Assembly (NCBI GenBank): GCA_030268105.1
Contig: BSDZ01000017.1
Span: forward strand, 3,142,001-3,206,000
Reading direction: 5' to 3'
Length of the DNA: 64,000 bases
Source of the DNA: Volvox africanus
Taxonomy: Eukaryota; Chlorophyta; Chlorophyceae; Chlamydomonadales; Volvocaceae
The notes below the pieces were generated by a model. The model searched no databases, was not told the DNA's origin, and was given only the letters and a program-made list of their open reading frames with translations. Both the position numbers and the translations under genes were made by a program. How positions within the stretch are numbered: position 1 is the first letter of the stretch; every line of letters begins with the position of its first letter. Below are positions 46,605-60,553 of the stretch, one piece after another.

Positions 46605-48320
46605 TCACACAGCCACGACACGGCTCGCCGCTTTCCTCAGTCTATTCATCACAGCCACGCCAGTGCCAGCGTCGCGCACACCCTCGACCACAATCACTGC
46701 AACCCCTACTTCGTCCATATGGCGCAGCGCAGCGAAGAGCTCACTCGCCACCTCCGCCGGCCAGGACACATGCCCCAGCACGTACTCGTAGCGTGCTTGT
46801 GGTTCAATCATTTCCATCGAATCCAGGTGCTCCATATCCAGTGCGCCCGGGTTAAGCCGCCTGGACTCACCTACCTCACCACCCTGAACCCATTCCGTCA
46901 AAAAACCATTGTCCACCACAAACCTCGCATTGGATTTACTTTGGGATGGCACCGCTTGAGGAAACCCTCCACTGCCACAGCTGCTCTGTCCAAGAGGCGG
47001 TAGCGATGGGGGTATCGTGTTGGCGCTTTGCAGCGGGCCAGGGCGCAACCCGAAAAGGCTCGTTCGCAGCAGACCCACCAAAATTGGGCCTGTATTACAA
47101 GGGTTAGCGTCCCGGTTTGACCCACGCCTTTTGCCTGTCTGCGACTCCCCAAGCTGCAAAGCACCATCATTGACATTTATGACAGCCGGCAATCCATGCT
47201 CCCTGAACTCCGCTAAAAGATCCTCCGTGCCTCTCTGGAGCCGGGCCATCAGCTCCTCGTCGCTGACACTGGCAAGGGGTGCATCTCCTGGGTCCAGCAA
47301 CACAACAGGTGCGCTGGGGCTGTAGTGCCTGTACTTCATGCCGGGTGTTGAAGGCGCGGCCTCCAGTTGCGGGTCCACGAAGTCACGGCGGTAAAGTAGC
47401 AGCTCCGCTAGACCGGGGTAGCCTGCCAGCTGCTCTCGTGTGATACCGCCGGGCCGGAGGATTGCGGGTGGGTTCCGAAGCCCGTCTAGGACTGTGCTCT
47501 CAACACCGCAGGTACACGGGCCGCCGTCCAATATGATCGAGACGCGGCCACCGAGGTCATCCAGCACATGGCGCGCCAGGGTGGGTGATGGCCGCCCGGA
47601 GGAATTGGCGGAGGGGGCGGCGAGCGGAAAGCCACAGGTGGAGATGAGCGCAAGCGCCACGGGGTGGGCCGGCATCCGGACGGCCATAGTGGGCTGACCG
47701 CAGGTAACCACATCGGGCACGAGGCTGCTGCGAGGGAGGAGGATGGTGAGCGGGCCTGGCCATAGGTCACGGACAACCGCCTCGTAGACTGATGGCAGGA
47801 CCCAGCCGGGAGGGTAGAGCGATGTGAGCATTTCCAGAGAGGAGACGTGCACGATGAGCGGGTTGTCGGCAGGTCGATTTTTTGCGGCGTACACCTTGCT
47901 AACAGCAGCGGCGGAGAGAGCGTTCGCCGCAAGGCCGTACACTGTTTCCGTTGGGATGGCTACAACCTGATCCGCAGCCAGCAAGGTCGCGGCTTGGGTT
48001 ATACCAGGGTGCAGAGGGTTGGAGGTAGATGGGATCGTGACACCACAGCTGAAACCATTGGGTGCCACGCATATGACCTGGGTCCGCAAAACCTCCTGTA
48101 ATAACGGCGTCGCAGCAGCCATTGATGCGGCTTTTCGTCGACCGCTTGCTTCCGTTAAAGTCACGATACCCAAATTACGCGACTTCGGGCAGGAATAGGG
48201 ACTCCCCTGATGAGTCCAACCAAAACTCGGCTTTGTAGCGTCAAATGACTTTAGGCTCCACGCCCGGCCAACAGGGCTTAAGGTATGACCAACATTATCA
48301 TGACGTAGCTTCCAAGCCAT
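46605..48320 (-). CDS. L-threonylcarbamoyladenylate synthase, Sua5/YRDC family
   Basis: Makes threonylcarbamoyl-AMP from threonine, bicarbonate and ATP, the first step of t6A modification at position 37 of ANN-decoding tRNAs. The ORF is intronless, 571 codons from the first ATG; an internal Met (residue 67, at 48122) starting MAAATPLLQEVL is an alternative start, and the extra 66 residues could be an organelle presequence. Domain order: YrdC domain at about 107-290 with VVAIPTETVYGLAA, AKNRPADNPLIVHV, PLAAPSANSSGRPSPT and GVESTVLDG; the conserved linker PGMKYRHYSP; then the Sua5 C-terminal domain ending in GVAVMNRLRKAAS. A low-complexity insert interrupts the C-terminal domain. Having a Sua5 domain sets it apart from YRDC-only enzymes. 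It is the only long intronless gene in the window. Confidence 0.9.
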   Translation of the reverse strand: MAWKLRHDNVGHTLSPVGRAWSLKSFDATKPSFGWTHQGSPYSCPKSRNLGIVTLTEASGRRKAASMAAATPLLQEVLRTQVICVAPNGFSCGVTIPSTSNPLHPGITQAATLLAADQVVAIPTETVYGLAANALSAAAVSKVYAAKNRPADNPLIVHVSSLEMLTSLYPPGWVLPSVYEAVVRDLWPGPLTILLPRSSLVPDVVTCGQPTMAVRMPAHPVALALISTCGFPLAAPSANSSGRPSPTLARHVLDDLGGRVSIILDGGPCTCGVESTVLDGLRNPPAILRPGGITREQLAGYPGLAELLLYRRDFVDPQLEAAPSTPGMKYRHYSPSAPVVLLDPGDAPLASVSDEELMARLQRGTEDLLAEFREHGLPAVINVNDGALQLGESQTGKRRGSNRDANPCNTGPILVGLLRTSLFGLRPGPLQSANTIPPSLPPLGQSSCGSGGFPQAVPSQSKSNARFVVDNGFLTEWVQGGEVGESRRLNPGALDMEHLDSMEMIEPQARYEYVLGHVSWPAEVASELFAALRHMDEVGVAVIVVEGVRDAGTGVAVMNRLRKAASRVVAV

Positions 48321-50260
48321 AGACCGAAAAAGCTATTGAGGTAGGGCAGTATGAAAGGGAGCCGACAGCCTCACATAGCTTTGCAATTTGCATAAGTAAT
48401 AGGTATTGGTGATTATGTCATTACTATGAAATCGCACTAATAGCCCGATAGTTCTCTCGTTACCGGAATTTTGGAATTTGTCCGGCGTCTCCCTGCAACA
48501 ACGAACATGGTTTCTGACAAAGCCAGGAAATGCAAAATAAGCAGCATGGCAACAGCACGATTTTGTTCTCCGTCATTTGTAATGTGACTTTTGCAAATTT
48601 CCTACCATCGCATGTGAAACCACTTTACGACTCACAAAGCTCCTTTCTACAAAGGGCATTTGAAAGGCATGACATCTATCAATCTTTGAAGAGTTCATGA
48701 TTTTCAGACAATCTACGGTCTATGCCTTCTGTATCTCAAAATCCGAATGTCCGAAGATCCGAAACTCCGAAGCTAATCGTACGTGGCTGCCGGTTGGCTG
48801 ACCTTAGCGATCAACGGCCATGCATGCATCGGAGAATCTTATTTGGAAATAGCAGTACCACAGGACGGCAGGAGGGAGAAGCACATAACCACACTAGAAA
48901 ATAATTATAATTCAGTATCTGGATGATCTTGTTAGGTGTCATATTTCATATGCTTGTCTCGACGGTTAACTCCTGCATATCCAAGAATGCAAACAATTAA
49001 GGTTACAGAACAAAGCTGATGTAATCCTAATGCTATGCGGACCTTCTATGTTACTCCGTATACTATCTGCTTTGGGCATTTTTGGCGTTCGTGTTTTACC
49101 TCAGCAAGACATTCTAAACCTAGAGGTCCTTTTTGAGGCCTTGCCTGTTGCGGTTTAGCTCCTCGTATATGCATAGACAATCGGTTGACATCTGAAGTGC
49201 TCAGAGGAAGATATTATGAGCCTGTACCAGGTGCCCTTCTGTCCTCATGTATTTTCTTTATAAGGCAACCATCATGTTCACGTCCAGGGATCCGACACAG
49301 CTGCTGTCCTTTGTGTATGCGCCTCCCGCTGCGATGGGAGCCCCCCGTCCAAGTAGGTTTTCCTACTATGCCATTTCAAAATGTATCTAACATGATCATC
49401 GGTGCAGCAGCTACCGGTGGGATGAGGAGCTGCGGCTAAGCATTTATGAAACTGGTGCTCGAGGCAACCCCGAGGCAGGAGACCCATTAGGTGGTGCCCA
49501 CGGCAATACCTTTGTGGGCCAGCACATGCGCATATATCCTTCAGCCTCCAGACGACCAGGACAGATACTTGCGCCAAAGGCCGCCGGGTCTAGAAAATTC
49601 AAGGCAAATCGTTGATTCGTGACCTCTCCATGACCCATCTGATATTGCTCGCTTGCTTTGGTCCTCACTCTGCAGCCCCTTCTAGGTTCCCTGACAGCGC
49701 CGAGACAGCTCTTCAAGGCCTCTTCTGTTCAGCGACGTTTCCGTACTCCTTTTTACACCAAGGGGTGGGATTTCATACGACCGGATCGCGGAACGAGCAG
49801 CGTCATTACAGAAGCGTTTATGTACATGTATGGCACGCCAGCCCCGTCATCGTCACATTCTCCTAGCCTAGCCTCCTAGCCTAGCCTAGCTTCTATACAC
49901 AGCATCACACGGTGTGTAGCGAAAACGTTAGACGCAAAGGGTATGCCCCCTTGCCTTACGCCGTACAAACACAACACAGCGAGGCCTGTCAGCAGTGCAA
50001 CAATCAACACGCACTGACTTCCCCCCAGGTCTGACCAGGATGGCTTGTTGCAACTGGCGCCCGCAGATCCTTTTCCCCTATCCTCCATATACCACCCCAG
50101 ACCCTGTGGCCGGATGTAGTTTTATATATCACCTATATTTCGCCTCTCCAAGCAAAACAAACGCACCCATCCCTAAGGTGACACTCCACGTGTCTCCTGT
50201 CAGAACTGCAGTGCCTCGAGCTGAGTGTAGCCTTTCAAAGAGGCAGTGTTAAGAGCGCCG
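48321..50260. other. Intergenic region upstream of Sua5, downstream of IFT25
   Basis: About 1.9 kb holding the Sua5 promoter side (near 48321 on the minus strand) and the IFT25 3' untranslated region. I see no supported exon. A short CCTAG tandem (entered separately) is the only structured element. Confidence 0.45.
49862..49890. repeat. Short CCTAG tandem repeat
   Basis: Five CCTAG(C) pentamer units in 29 bp, with one interruption. A simple-sequence tract with no evident function. Confidence 0.7.
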
Positions 50261-51181
50261 CTAAAACTCGTCGTCGAAACCGCCAGCGCCACCCCCGGCA
50301 GCGCCCGCACCAGCAGCGCTGCTGTCCGGACGCGAAGCTGAAAAGCCTGCCGCCGCGCTCCCACCGTAGCTCGCCTGGCGCTGCACGCTGCCGTACCCTG
50401 GGTCATCGTAGCCACCGTCATCGTCGCCACCGACGACCGAGACTCTAGGATTGCAGATGGATCATCCACCGCGAGGGGAAGCAAATACCATAAGCTTTGA
50501 TGTGACCTGGGAACTCTCATATCACTCAACCCTGCTGGAGGCTATGCTTTGCTGTGCAACAGGCGAGTCATAAAGACCCATACCAGGCTATGCTACACAC
50601 TTCCTAATCCCGCGCCGCACAGAGATGGAACAAAACCCGCATTACCTATTGACAGTGGCGAACTCCCCATGCCCTTGCAGTATCATGAACTTTAGGTATT
50701 TTGCCCGGATGTTGACTTGGTGCACCTCCGTCTGGAGGCGGTCTCCACGGTTGGCAAGCTCTGAAGGCAAGGGCATCGCGTAAGGTGGTGTCATCCGACC
50801 CCCAGGTCCCCACCAAGCAACCTGCCACCTACCAACTTCAAAGACCTTTTCAAATTGATCGGGCTTTTCCTGATCACATTTTTCCACAGCAAGTTTACGG
50901 ACTGCGAGGGAAAAGGGCTCATAGTGTCAGTGGCATGTGCACAGCGAGGGATGCGGGGGGCGCGTTCAGCCGACGAACTCGCCATTGAGGGATAAGGTCG
51001 TTATCTTAGAAACCCTGATGGAAGATTCTAGCTTCAATACAAACTCCTGAGGGAACATCCCCGTAGTAATCCAGAAAGTGTTGTCTTTGCCATCTAGCAT
51101 GTTCTCCGGTGGAAAGCGCTCGTCTGTGCACGACGCCATAACAATAAGTCCGCCATTTTCTTCTCGTGCATAATCCTTCAT
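50261..51181 (-). CDS. IFT25: Intraflagellar transport protein IFT25 (HSPB11 orthologue)
   Basis: IFT25 is an IFT-B component that forms a heterodimer with the small GTPase IFT27 and travels along cilia. Four exons: 51181-50983, 50901-50833, 50760-50646, 50444-50261; 188 aa. The N-terminal jelly-roll (DOC/F5-8 type) domain is clear: ASCTDERFPPENMLDGKDN, FWITTGMFPQEFVLKLES, KITTLSLN, then VRKLAVEKCD and FEKVFEVELANRGDRLQTE, KYLKFMILQGHGEFATVNR. The Gly/Asp-rich C-terminal tail ends FDDEF. The exon 1/2 join (SLN|V) requires a GC donor (G|GCGAGT at 50982-50977). The start ATG opens the conserved domain directly. It is transcribed in the same direction as NUO5 upstream of it. Confidence 0.93.
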
Positions 51182-51912
51182 TGTGGCGAAATCAATTTAA
51201 GGTCAAGGTTAAGTGAATGGCTCTAAGAAACTGACATCAAGGTACCAACATTATACTTTAACCAATAAAGAACATCATTTAGATAATGTCCGTCACATTT
51301 CAGGACGATGGTTTTTACAATACCGTCCAAGTTACGGCATGGCGCGATAAGTGGGGCACGCACGCCAGCGTATCGCGCCACCTCCTTGTCTGGTAACAAT
51401 ACTGTTCACCTATTAATTGTGATCTACGAAGTGCATATAAGCTTGCGCATAGTTTGCTGACATGACCTGTGTATGTCGGCGACGTCGGGATGGAATGGTG
51501 GATCCCGCAGAACCACAGCACCGTCATGACCAGCACAAGATTCAGCTGCTCTGTATCCATCGCTTCCGGTCCTAAAAGAGAGTACCGTAAGGTAGGGATA
51601 TTCGTGTAAGCATGTCCATACCATACGCGCCCCCCTCTATGGGAAAACGGACAGACTCTCATTGCACCCAACCTGCGAGTGAAAGGCTCTTCCCTGGAGT
51701 ATCCCCGACCTTGCCACGACGGGAGCCACCGCAACAACATCTCGCGTATAGCCACTAGGTGCATTTGAAGGGACTCAACGCCTTGGAACCGTTCAGCACC
51801 TCAACCGATAAGGATGACCGCTGCGGAAGTCCACGTGCACGACAATGCCTGCAACCTCTGGTAGGACATAGTTACGTAACTGCAGCCGTCGTTGCTTCCC
51901 TATGCACCTTTC
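51182..51912. promoter_or_regulatory. IFT25 upstream region / NUO5 3' region
   Basis: About 730 bp between the NUO5 stop (51915-51913, minus strand) and the IFT25 start (51181). It must hold the NUO5 3' untranslated region and the IFT25 promoter. No X-box or other motif is clearly identified. Confidence 0.35.
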
Positions 51913-54342
<2,430 letters not shown>

Positions 54343-54369
54343 TTCGGTGAGGAACCCCTGACCAACCAA

Positions 54370-54795
54370 CAGCGAATGGAAAGGCTACAATTTCATGCTG
54401 TTACTGGAAGTGGCCGAGTCGTTTAGGATGGTGCTCATCGTTCGCCATCTCGTACAGCCGGGTACGACACGTTTCTTACAATACGAAGCAATTCCAAGCC
54501 CCGATAAAGGTACATTGCAGCTTATTGTGGGCACTAGTTGCTGGAGCTTGCTAATGATTGCTCTCCCCTAGAAGCCCGCCGTCGCTAAGTTACGCCCTTC
54601 CGGGGAGGTAAGGTTACTGCTACCCTACATTATTACCCTGTAATCTCGCCCAGTCGAAAAGATTCGCAGACAAAGTTCTGCGTCTTCTTTTAACCCTCAA
54701 ACCGTAACAGCGGCTGGAAAAATGCGTCAAGTGAAGAGACTCTTCGTACAGCCAAGGCAACAATGACATCCCTTCTATGCCCAGGCTCCGGCATG
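54370..54795. promoter_or_regulatory. NUO5 upstream region
   Basis: About 430 bp between the stop of the RPxSARP-repeat gene (54796) and NUO5. It contains a minus-strand TGTAA (54480-54476) that could end the upstream transcript. The NUO5 promoter should lie here. Confidence 0.35.
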
Positions 54796-57543
54796 TCATT
54801 TTTTGCGAGGGGGTCCCAGGGGCTTAAGGTACTTCGCCGCTAGCTCATCCTTGGTCTTCTTTCGGTTGTCCAGGCAGCGCTGGTACAGCTCGCACATGTA
54901 CGCCTGCTGTTCGTCGACGCTTACCTGCCAATAGGAGCCAGGATGGAGCAAGGCCGCAACGGCAAGAGGAAACGGGTTAAGATGCATGAGGAAAACCTTC
55001 AAGAAGGCACGTCAATATCTAGATTAGGTTCGGCTTCCTGGCTGCAGGAGGTACTGACACCAAGCACTTATTTCGAGACGTATTTGCTATTCATACAAGC
55101 AACGAACGGGACGATAGGTCGCCTTACCGTCTTTACGGGCACCCATTGCTCCTGTCCGTCGTCTCCAAACTTGAGTGTGATGAGCTGAATACGGTCGCCG
55201 TCGGATACGTTGCGATCCTTGGGTTTGTAAAGGCGAGCAATCATGGAATCGTACTCGTCCTGCGCCGTATCCGGGCCCAGGGGAAGGGTGGAATGGCCAC
55301 TGAGTTTGTTTACCGATGGCCGCCGGGTCAGGTGATCTATGACGGCGTACGATAGAGACGGTATACCACTTTGCATTGTGGCAGACGACATCCATGCAAG
55401 GCGTTTCTGCGATGCCTTGGACTTCTAGTCAATGGCGTACCAACAATGGCGCTCTTGACGACCAAGTTTGATGCCGCATATGCTCCAGAAGCGCAACGAA
55501 CAAGCCCGCATATTGAACAGCAAGACTTAGCACCCTATGTAGGACGCCACGTGGTGGTCAGGATGCCAGTGCATGGATTCCAGTCTGATCAAAGCAAGGC
55601 ATATCGTGCCGCCGCACCTGTGAAAGCTTCTTGGTATTGAACACAGTGGCTGCACCTGGCGCAATCTCTTTGGCGAGGCCGTTGCCCTTTTCCCGGGTGT
55701 ACTTGTCAATGTATGCGTTAGTCATCCGCTCCAGCGCGTCGCACAATTCCTCGCCGCTGATAATTTTGCCCTGCACCACCATAACGCAACATAGGCACAA
55801 GACTCCGCTTCAAAACATTTCCCAACAATCAGCGGCCGGATAGTCCACTACATACTCCATGAAGGCGATGACGGCCAGCCCTTTATCTTTACATGTAGCG
55901 GCATGTCGCCTGTTAACTTAGGTGCAATCAACGATGCAATCTTATCCATCCTACGATGCAATCTTGGCCCCAGTTAGCCTGGAGTTAGCACGTGCTCGTT
56001 CACTCACCGATTTGGGCAGTCGGTAAGTTCCCGTGAGCCAGGGTCCGGTCTTGATCTTGGAGGGTGAGGGTGGCTGCATGGCCATGTTGGCCAGCGACTC
56101 AACGGGGCCTTGACGGGAAGGTGGCGCGGACCTCGCACTGGCATTACTGGCGGAGGTACGGCGCCTGTCCCCCGCTCCGCCGGCGTTGCGCTCACTTCCG
56201 GCGCTGTTCTGTCGTGAGCGAATGACCTGTGGTGAGAGGCCCGGATACGTATCATGCGGCACCTGGGTTATGTATCTCAACGGAAGGGACGCAAAAACCT
56301 ACTGCATTCATGCTATCAGCTTGTACTTGTCTTGCGCTGCAGCTTGAGTTTAAAGCTGCTCCAAATATGTGTTTGGCGCGCGGAGTCTGCTTATCGGCAT
56401 TTGCTCACGAGCACTGAGCACATGCTAGTACAGTCGTTTTGATTCTGTAACCCCAAGATTCTTTCCGACCAGCTGACTGCAAAACCATGCAATCAGATTG
56501 ACATTTATGAGATGAGAAGTGCGAAGATATCAAGTTGCCAGTTGTTCATACCGTAAGAAGAAGGCAGAAAGTACAGCAATCGGAATACAACCAGACCCCG
56601 GCAACTTACAGTGCATCCCATTTCCTCAAGACTTGAAACCTTATCCCGCGCAGACGATACTTCGATCCCAGTCGCGGAGTGTTCCACCAAGCCGGAAGAA
56701 AGATGGCCCGAAACCCTGTCCCACCAGCATACGCACCTCTTGCGCCTGCTGCTGCGCCATTTCATCCAGTTCCGCGTGCGCCTCGGGGCTTTGGTTAATG
56801 TCTGTGATCACATCGGGATGATGGCTATGGCTGGAGCCCGGTCGCTCTTCGGCGGTGCCTTCACCCGCGCCCTCGGCCGCACCATCTCCACCAGCCGGTG
56901 GGGGAATGTCGGCACTTTCCTCATCAGCCTTGGCAGCAGCATCCGTATCGTCAGCGGGCTTCTCGTCAGCGGGCTGCTCGTCAGCGGGCTGCTCGTCAGC
57001 GGGCTGCTCGTCAGCGGGCTCAGCCGCAGTTGCAGAGGCCGGTCTGGCAGATGGCGGTCTGGCTGACGACGGCCTGGCAGCATCGGTCGTTGCCGAAGGC
57101 GGCCTGGCATCGGTCGCGACCGAAGGCGGTCTGGAAGAATCGGGCCTAGCTGAAGGGGGCCTGGCAGAGCTAGGCCTGGCAGATCCAGGCCGTGCGGAAG
57201 GCGGCCTATCCACTGGGTCAGGTGCTGCGCCCCCGTCCGCATTCCCTTCATCCCCCTCAGAATAATTGCTTTCGCCAGCCGTCTGTGGGCGTGAAGCGTC
57301 CGCGTACTCCTCGGTGGCACCATCATCCTCGAGGGCCTCAGTGCCCGCTGTCACTGGCCTTATGACATCGCCGACGTCTTCAGCCTCATCACCATCCTGT
57401 GCAATTATTTATAAGTTCTCAAATAGAAAGCGGCTGAGGGTCTTTGCAACGGTCCCCTTGGACATGAAATCCAGTTTCATGTCCAGGTATGTATATTCTC
57501 GGATTCTTACCAAGGCAGGAACGCCAATCTCGGTGTCGGACAT
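54796..57543 (-). CDS. Unrecognised protein with RPxSARP repeats, possibly ciliary
   Basis: No family is recognised. Six in-phase exons: 57543-57511, 57396-56737, 56226-56008, 55770-55618, 55259-55128, 54924-54796; 441 aa. It begins MSDTEIGVPAL, then an acidic segment, a Pro/Ser/Ala/Arg region built of RPPSARP-like repeats, an ADEQP pentapeptide repeat, and an acidic Glu/Ala stretch. The last third (exons 4-6) looks folded and conserved, with three related helical segments: ELCDALERMTNAYIDKYTRE, DEYDSMIARLYKPKDRN and QQAYMCELYQRCLDNRKK. The C-terminus is KPLGPPRKK. Such Pro/Ala/Arg-Ser repeats occur in many Chlamydomonas flagellar-associated proteins, and IFT25 is two genes away, so a ciliary role is a guess. 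The start is supported by an ATG exon joining in phase. Confidence 0.7.
56951..57020. repeat. 15-bp in-frame coding minisatellite
   Basis: Tandem copies of a 15-bp unit (TCAGCGGGCTGCTCG on the plus strand) begin at 56951, 56966, 56981, 56996 and, partially, 57011. On the minus strand they encode the pentapeptide repeat ADEQP in the RPxSARP-repeat gene. The period is a multiple of three, so copy-number changes would keep the frame. Confidence 0.95.
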
Positions 57544-60426
57544 TAATTCTGTGCTAATCCAGGCGGCACCTGACAATGTGAGCTGGGAATCTCTACCGCT
57601 GTCACGGAGAATGAGAATGCAGGTTCCCTAATCTGTAAACATCATATTCCTTATATTTGCTTCTTATAGACGCTCTTCATCACCCTGGATCCGGCCTAAG
57701 CGCATTGTATTGAACTTTACAAGGACCCCCGAGCGAAGGCCGTACCACCGTGCTTTCTGAAAACGCGACAATACCGATACATATCGGTAACTGATTTACC
57801 AAATAATCTAATAAATCGTATTTATTTTGTGAGGCTGGTGCGCGTGTTTCTAGTATCGACGAGAAAGTCGGATGGTGTCTCAGATGACTTCGCTTCGAGG
57901 CATTCCTTGATTCATTCCGTCTTACATTCATAAAAGAGGCTTCTGAATTTTTAGCAAAAATGATGTCAAGTTACTTGTAATATCAGCTTGTAATTTTAGT
58001 TTTCGGTTCGCAGGACCTTCACAGTTGGGCCGAGGTTACGCTAGCTGCTCTGTAGACTAACAGCTACCAGACCCATTTACACTAATGCAGCATCTCCTTA
58101 GCAAGCAGTCTCAACGAACTGAAACCTTTACACACCCGAAACCCCAATAGCACCCCTATCACTGGCCCTGGGGAAACTGGAGTGGGGGAAAGAACCTGAC
58201 CTACCTGGCAGTAAAGATACCGCACCCTTTTCCGATATGCCTTCGGCCCAGAAGCCTAATCTGTCGTCTACATGTGCCTGAGGCCCTATCTAAGCCGCTC
58301 AGGCCGCCCGTCTCTGCATGGCAGCACCCTGACGGCCACTATGCAGTGATATCCACCTAGGGAAAGATTCATGAAAGGAGGGAGGGCGGAAAACACCCAG
58401 AACCAGGACGGCCGCGCTGGCCAAGAAACCTTCCCACAACGTGTCACGGCTCGAACGCTAGGATTCCCACCAAGTAGACTCCGAAACCCCTAGTGCTACA
58501 ACCCCCTCCGCGAGAGCCTTTTGCAACCCTAAACCGCATTTTGGAATAATCCAAAACTTCATATAGGTACGATACTATAGCCCGGTTTGTAGAGAAATCT
58601 TCAGAACTTCCTGTTGACTATAATAAAAATCACATATTACAAGGCCATGTTTACTACCATGAGGCCAGATGCGACTTTCGTGTTGCTGCATTGTGCCGCC
58701 ACCGACACAGCACAGTTTTTGTCTCAGTCTGAGAAGGCAGTGGCAGAGGGGCCAGTCACGCGGCCGGATGAGGTGGCGTCGCACGTGGGGGGGGATGATT
58801 GAAGAGGCGGGCGGCAAGGTGGATTACGTTGAGGTGCGACATACAAAGGGGGGGGAGTAAGATTCAGAGTTGGAGCTTCTGAGAGCTGACGGTTTATTCA
58901 CGACACCCGGTTCACAGCATACGTACAGCGTCACGGAGGGTCTGACAGCCACGTTAACAAGTGCTGGGAGGATCGCCTTACTATGAAAACGTGTCATCTT
59001 TGCTGAAGGGCTATAGCAGTGCTGCACATCCAAAGTGGACTGACAACAATCATGATGGGATGCTACTCTTGAAGGGTTGTCGCTTAAAGCTTACAGGTCG
59101 CCCGAAGCCATCAAGCCATGCCTACGCGGTGGCAGGGGATCCTGGCCGCAACAGCATCCAGCCCATGCCTCGCATTTGAGGGTGGAAGCAACTGCCAAGC
59201 AGCAATATGCAGAGTACACCATGTCCATGAGGATAAAGGTTTTGGCACCATGTTGTTGTTATCAGCTACACGGTGTACGCGGCGGGATGCGAGAGGCAGA
59301 TGCGCCGGGTGCGCCCTGCGCAGGCAGGTAGGAAAGAAGAACGATTTCATTAAATAAAGACGAATATATCAAATTGCACTAACAAGTATCGCAACGCGCA
59401 AGTTAGAGGAAGGCAGTCAAACCCGCAGTCAAACCTCCGAAAACTTTCTCTTACCTTTAGCAACGCCTGGATGGCTCCCTTATAGGAACGATTGTCGTTA
59501 GCCATGGCCATGTTTTACCTGTCAACAGGACGAAAACATGGCTTAATAAGTTAAACGTTGACTCAACGGACATCTTCTGAACCAGAAAGGTACAACCGTA
59601 TCCACTTGCCAGCATCTCTGAGTTGGTCTTCTACATCTCCTCATGATTATCATGGTCCATGCTTGCCTGTTCACCGGCCCGATTGCAGTACTATCCTTGC
59701 TTCACACCCCTCCCCAGCTCGCAAAAGCGAGACTCCATACCATCGCAGAAAATATTCTTAATCATGTGGAAGGATACTCAGAAGCCAGCCTGACAAGGAA
59801 GTGCTCTAGGTTTTAGCTAGCCAGTAAAGGGACATGTCAAACACACAGATTTGTGTCGATATGTTGCACCGAGGGTTGGAATCAAGGTACATCTGTGAGC
59901 TTGTATCTGAGTACAAGCGACTGGACATTGATTAGTCGCCGGGCTATACAGCCTGGTGGCGTTGGCCAGGGTTGACTACACGATAGGAGTATCGTACAAG
60001 TCAATAACCAGGCCTCACATGTTAATGAGTGGAGCCTTTCCGGTCTTATTTGTTAGTCTAAGTAAAAGAAACATAACCATGCGTATATATGTGATCAAGG
60101 GGGAGAGGGTACAGAAATCAACGGCACCACGGGAGGCAAGGCATGGAAAGGCCACCGGCCAGAACGGGTTCAGCCGTGCCGCTGATGAATATGGTCTGGG
60201 CATCACAGGCCCCGATCACGTGGTCCAGTTGGGGAAGCCGACCGCGAACCAACCAGCTTAAAACTAAAAACGTACAGCCTGTAGCCAACAGCCCTACGTC
60301 CTGCGTCGGGAGCTCCGCCCAAAAGAGAATGAGAAAAGAGGAAGAGAAGGAAAGGGACAGAGAGAGAAGAGAGCGTTCGTTAACTTCTGTTTGTCGCCTT
60401 TTTGCCTTCAAATTTTATCAGCTCAC
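57544..60426. other. Gene-poor stretch
   Basis: About 2.9 kb without a supported gene. It includes the upstream region of the RPxSARP-repeat gene. A short peptide-like stretch around 58650-58860 is reported in the findings as a possible frameshifted remnant; the rest shows nothing recognisable. Confidence 0.4.
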
Positions 60427-60553
60427 TTGTATGACTTCCAAGTTCAGGCCATCGACGTGGATCCCGCGCACATGAGCATGAGGTTCGTTGGGCTGGCTCA
60501 AGAAGCCAGACAGCTCTCCGGCTCCGTCCAGACCCGCGTAAATGAATATGTCC
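60427..60553 (-). CDS. Candidate internal exon of an unidentified gene
   Basis: The minus-strand segment is flanked by a good acceptor (CTGACCGCAG) and donor (CAA|GTGAGC) and is open throughout. It would encode about 42 residues beginning DIFIYAGLDGAGELSGF and including a His/Gly-rich stretch (HAHVRGIHVDGL). No family is recognised. Neighbouring open segments on the same strand (about 60120-60290 and 60600-60720) could be further exons, but I could not join them with confidence. Confidence 0.3.
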
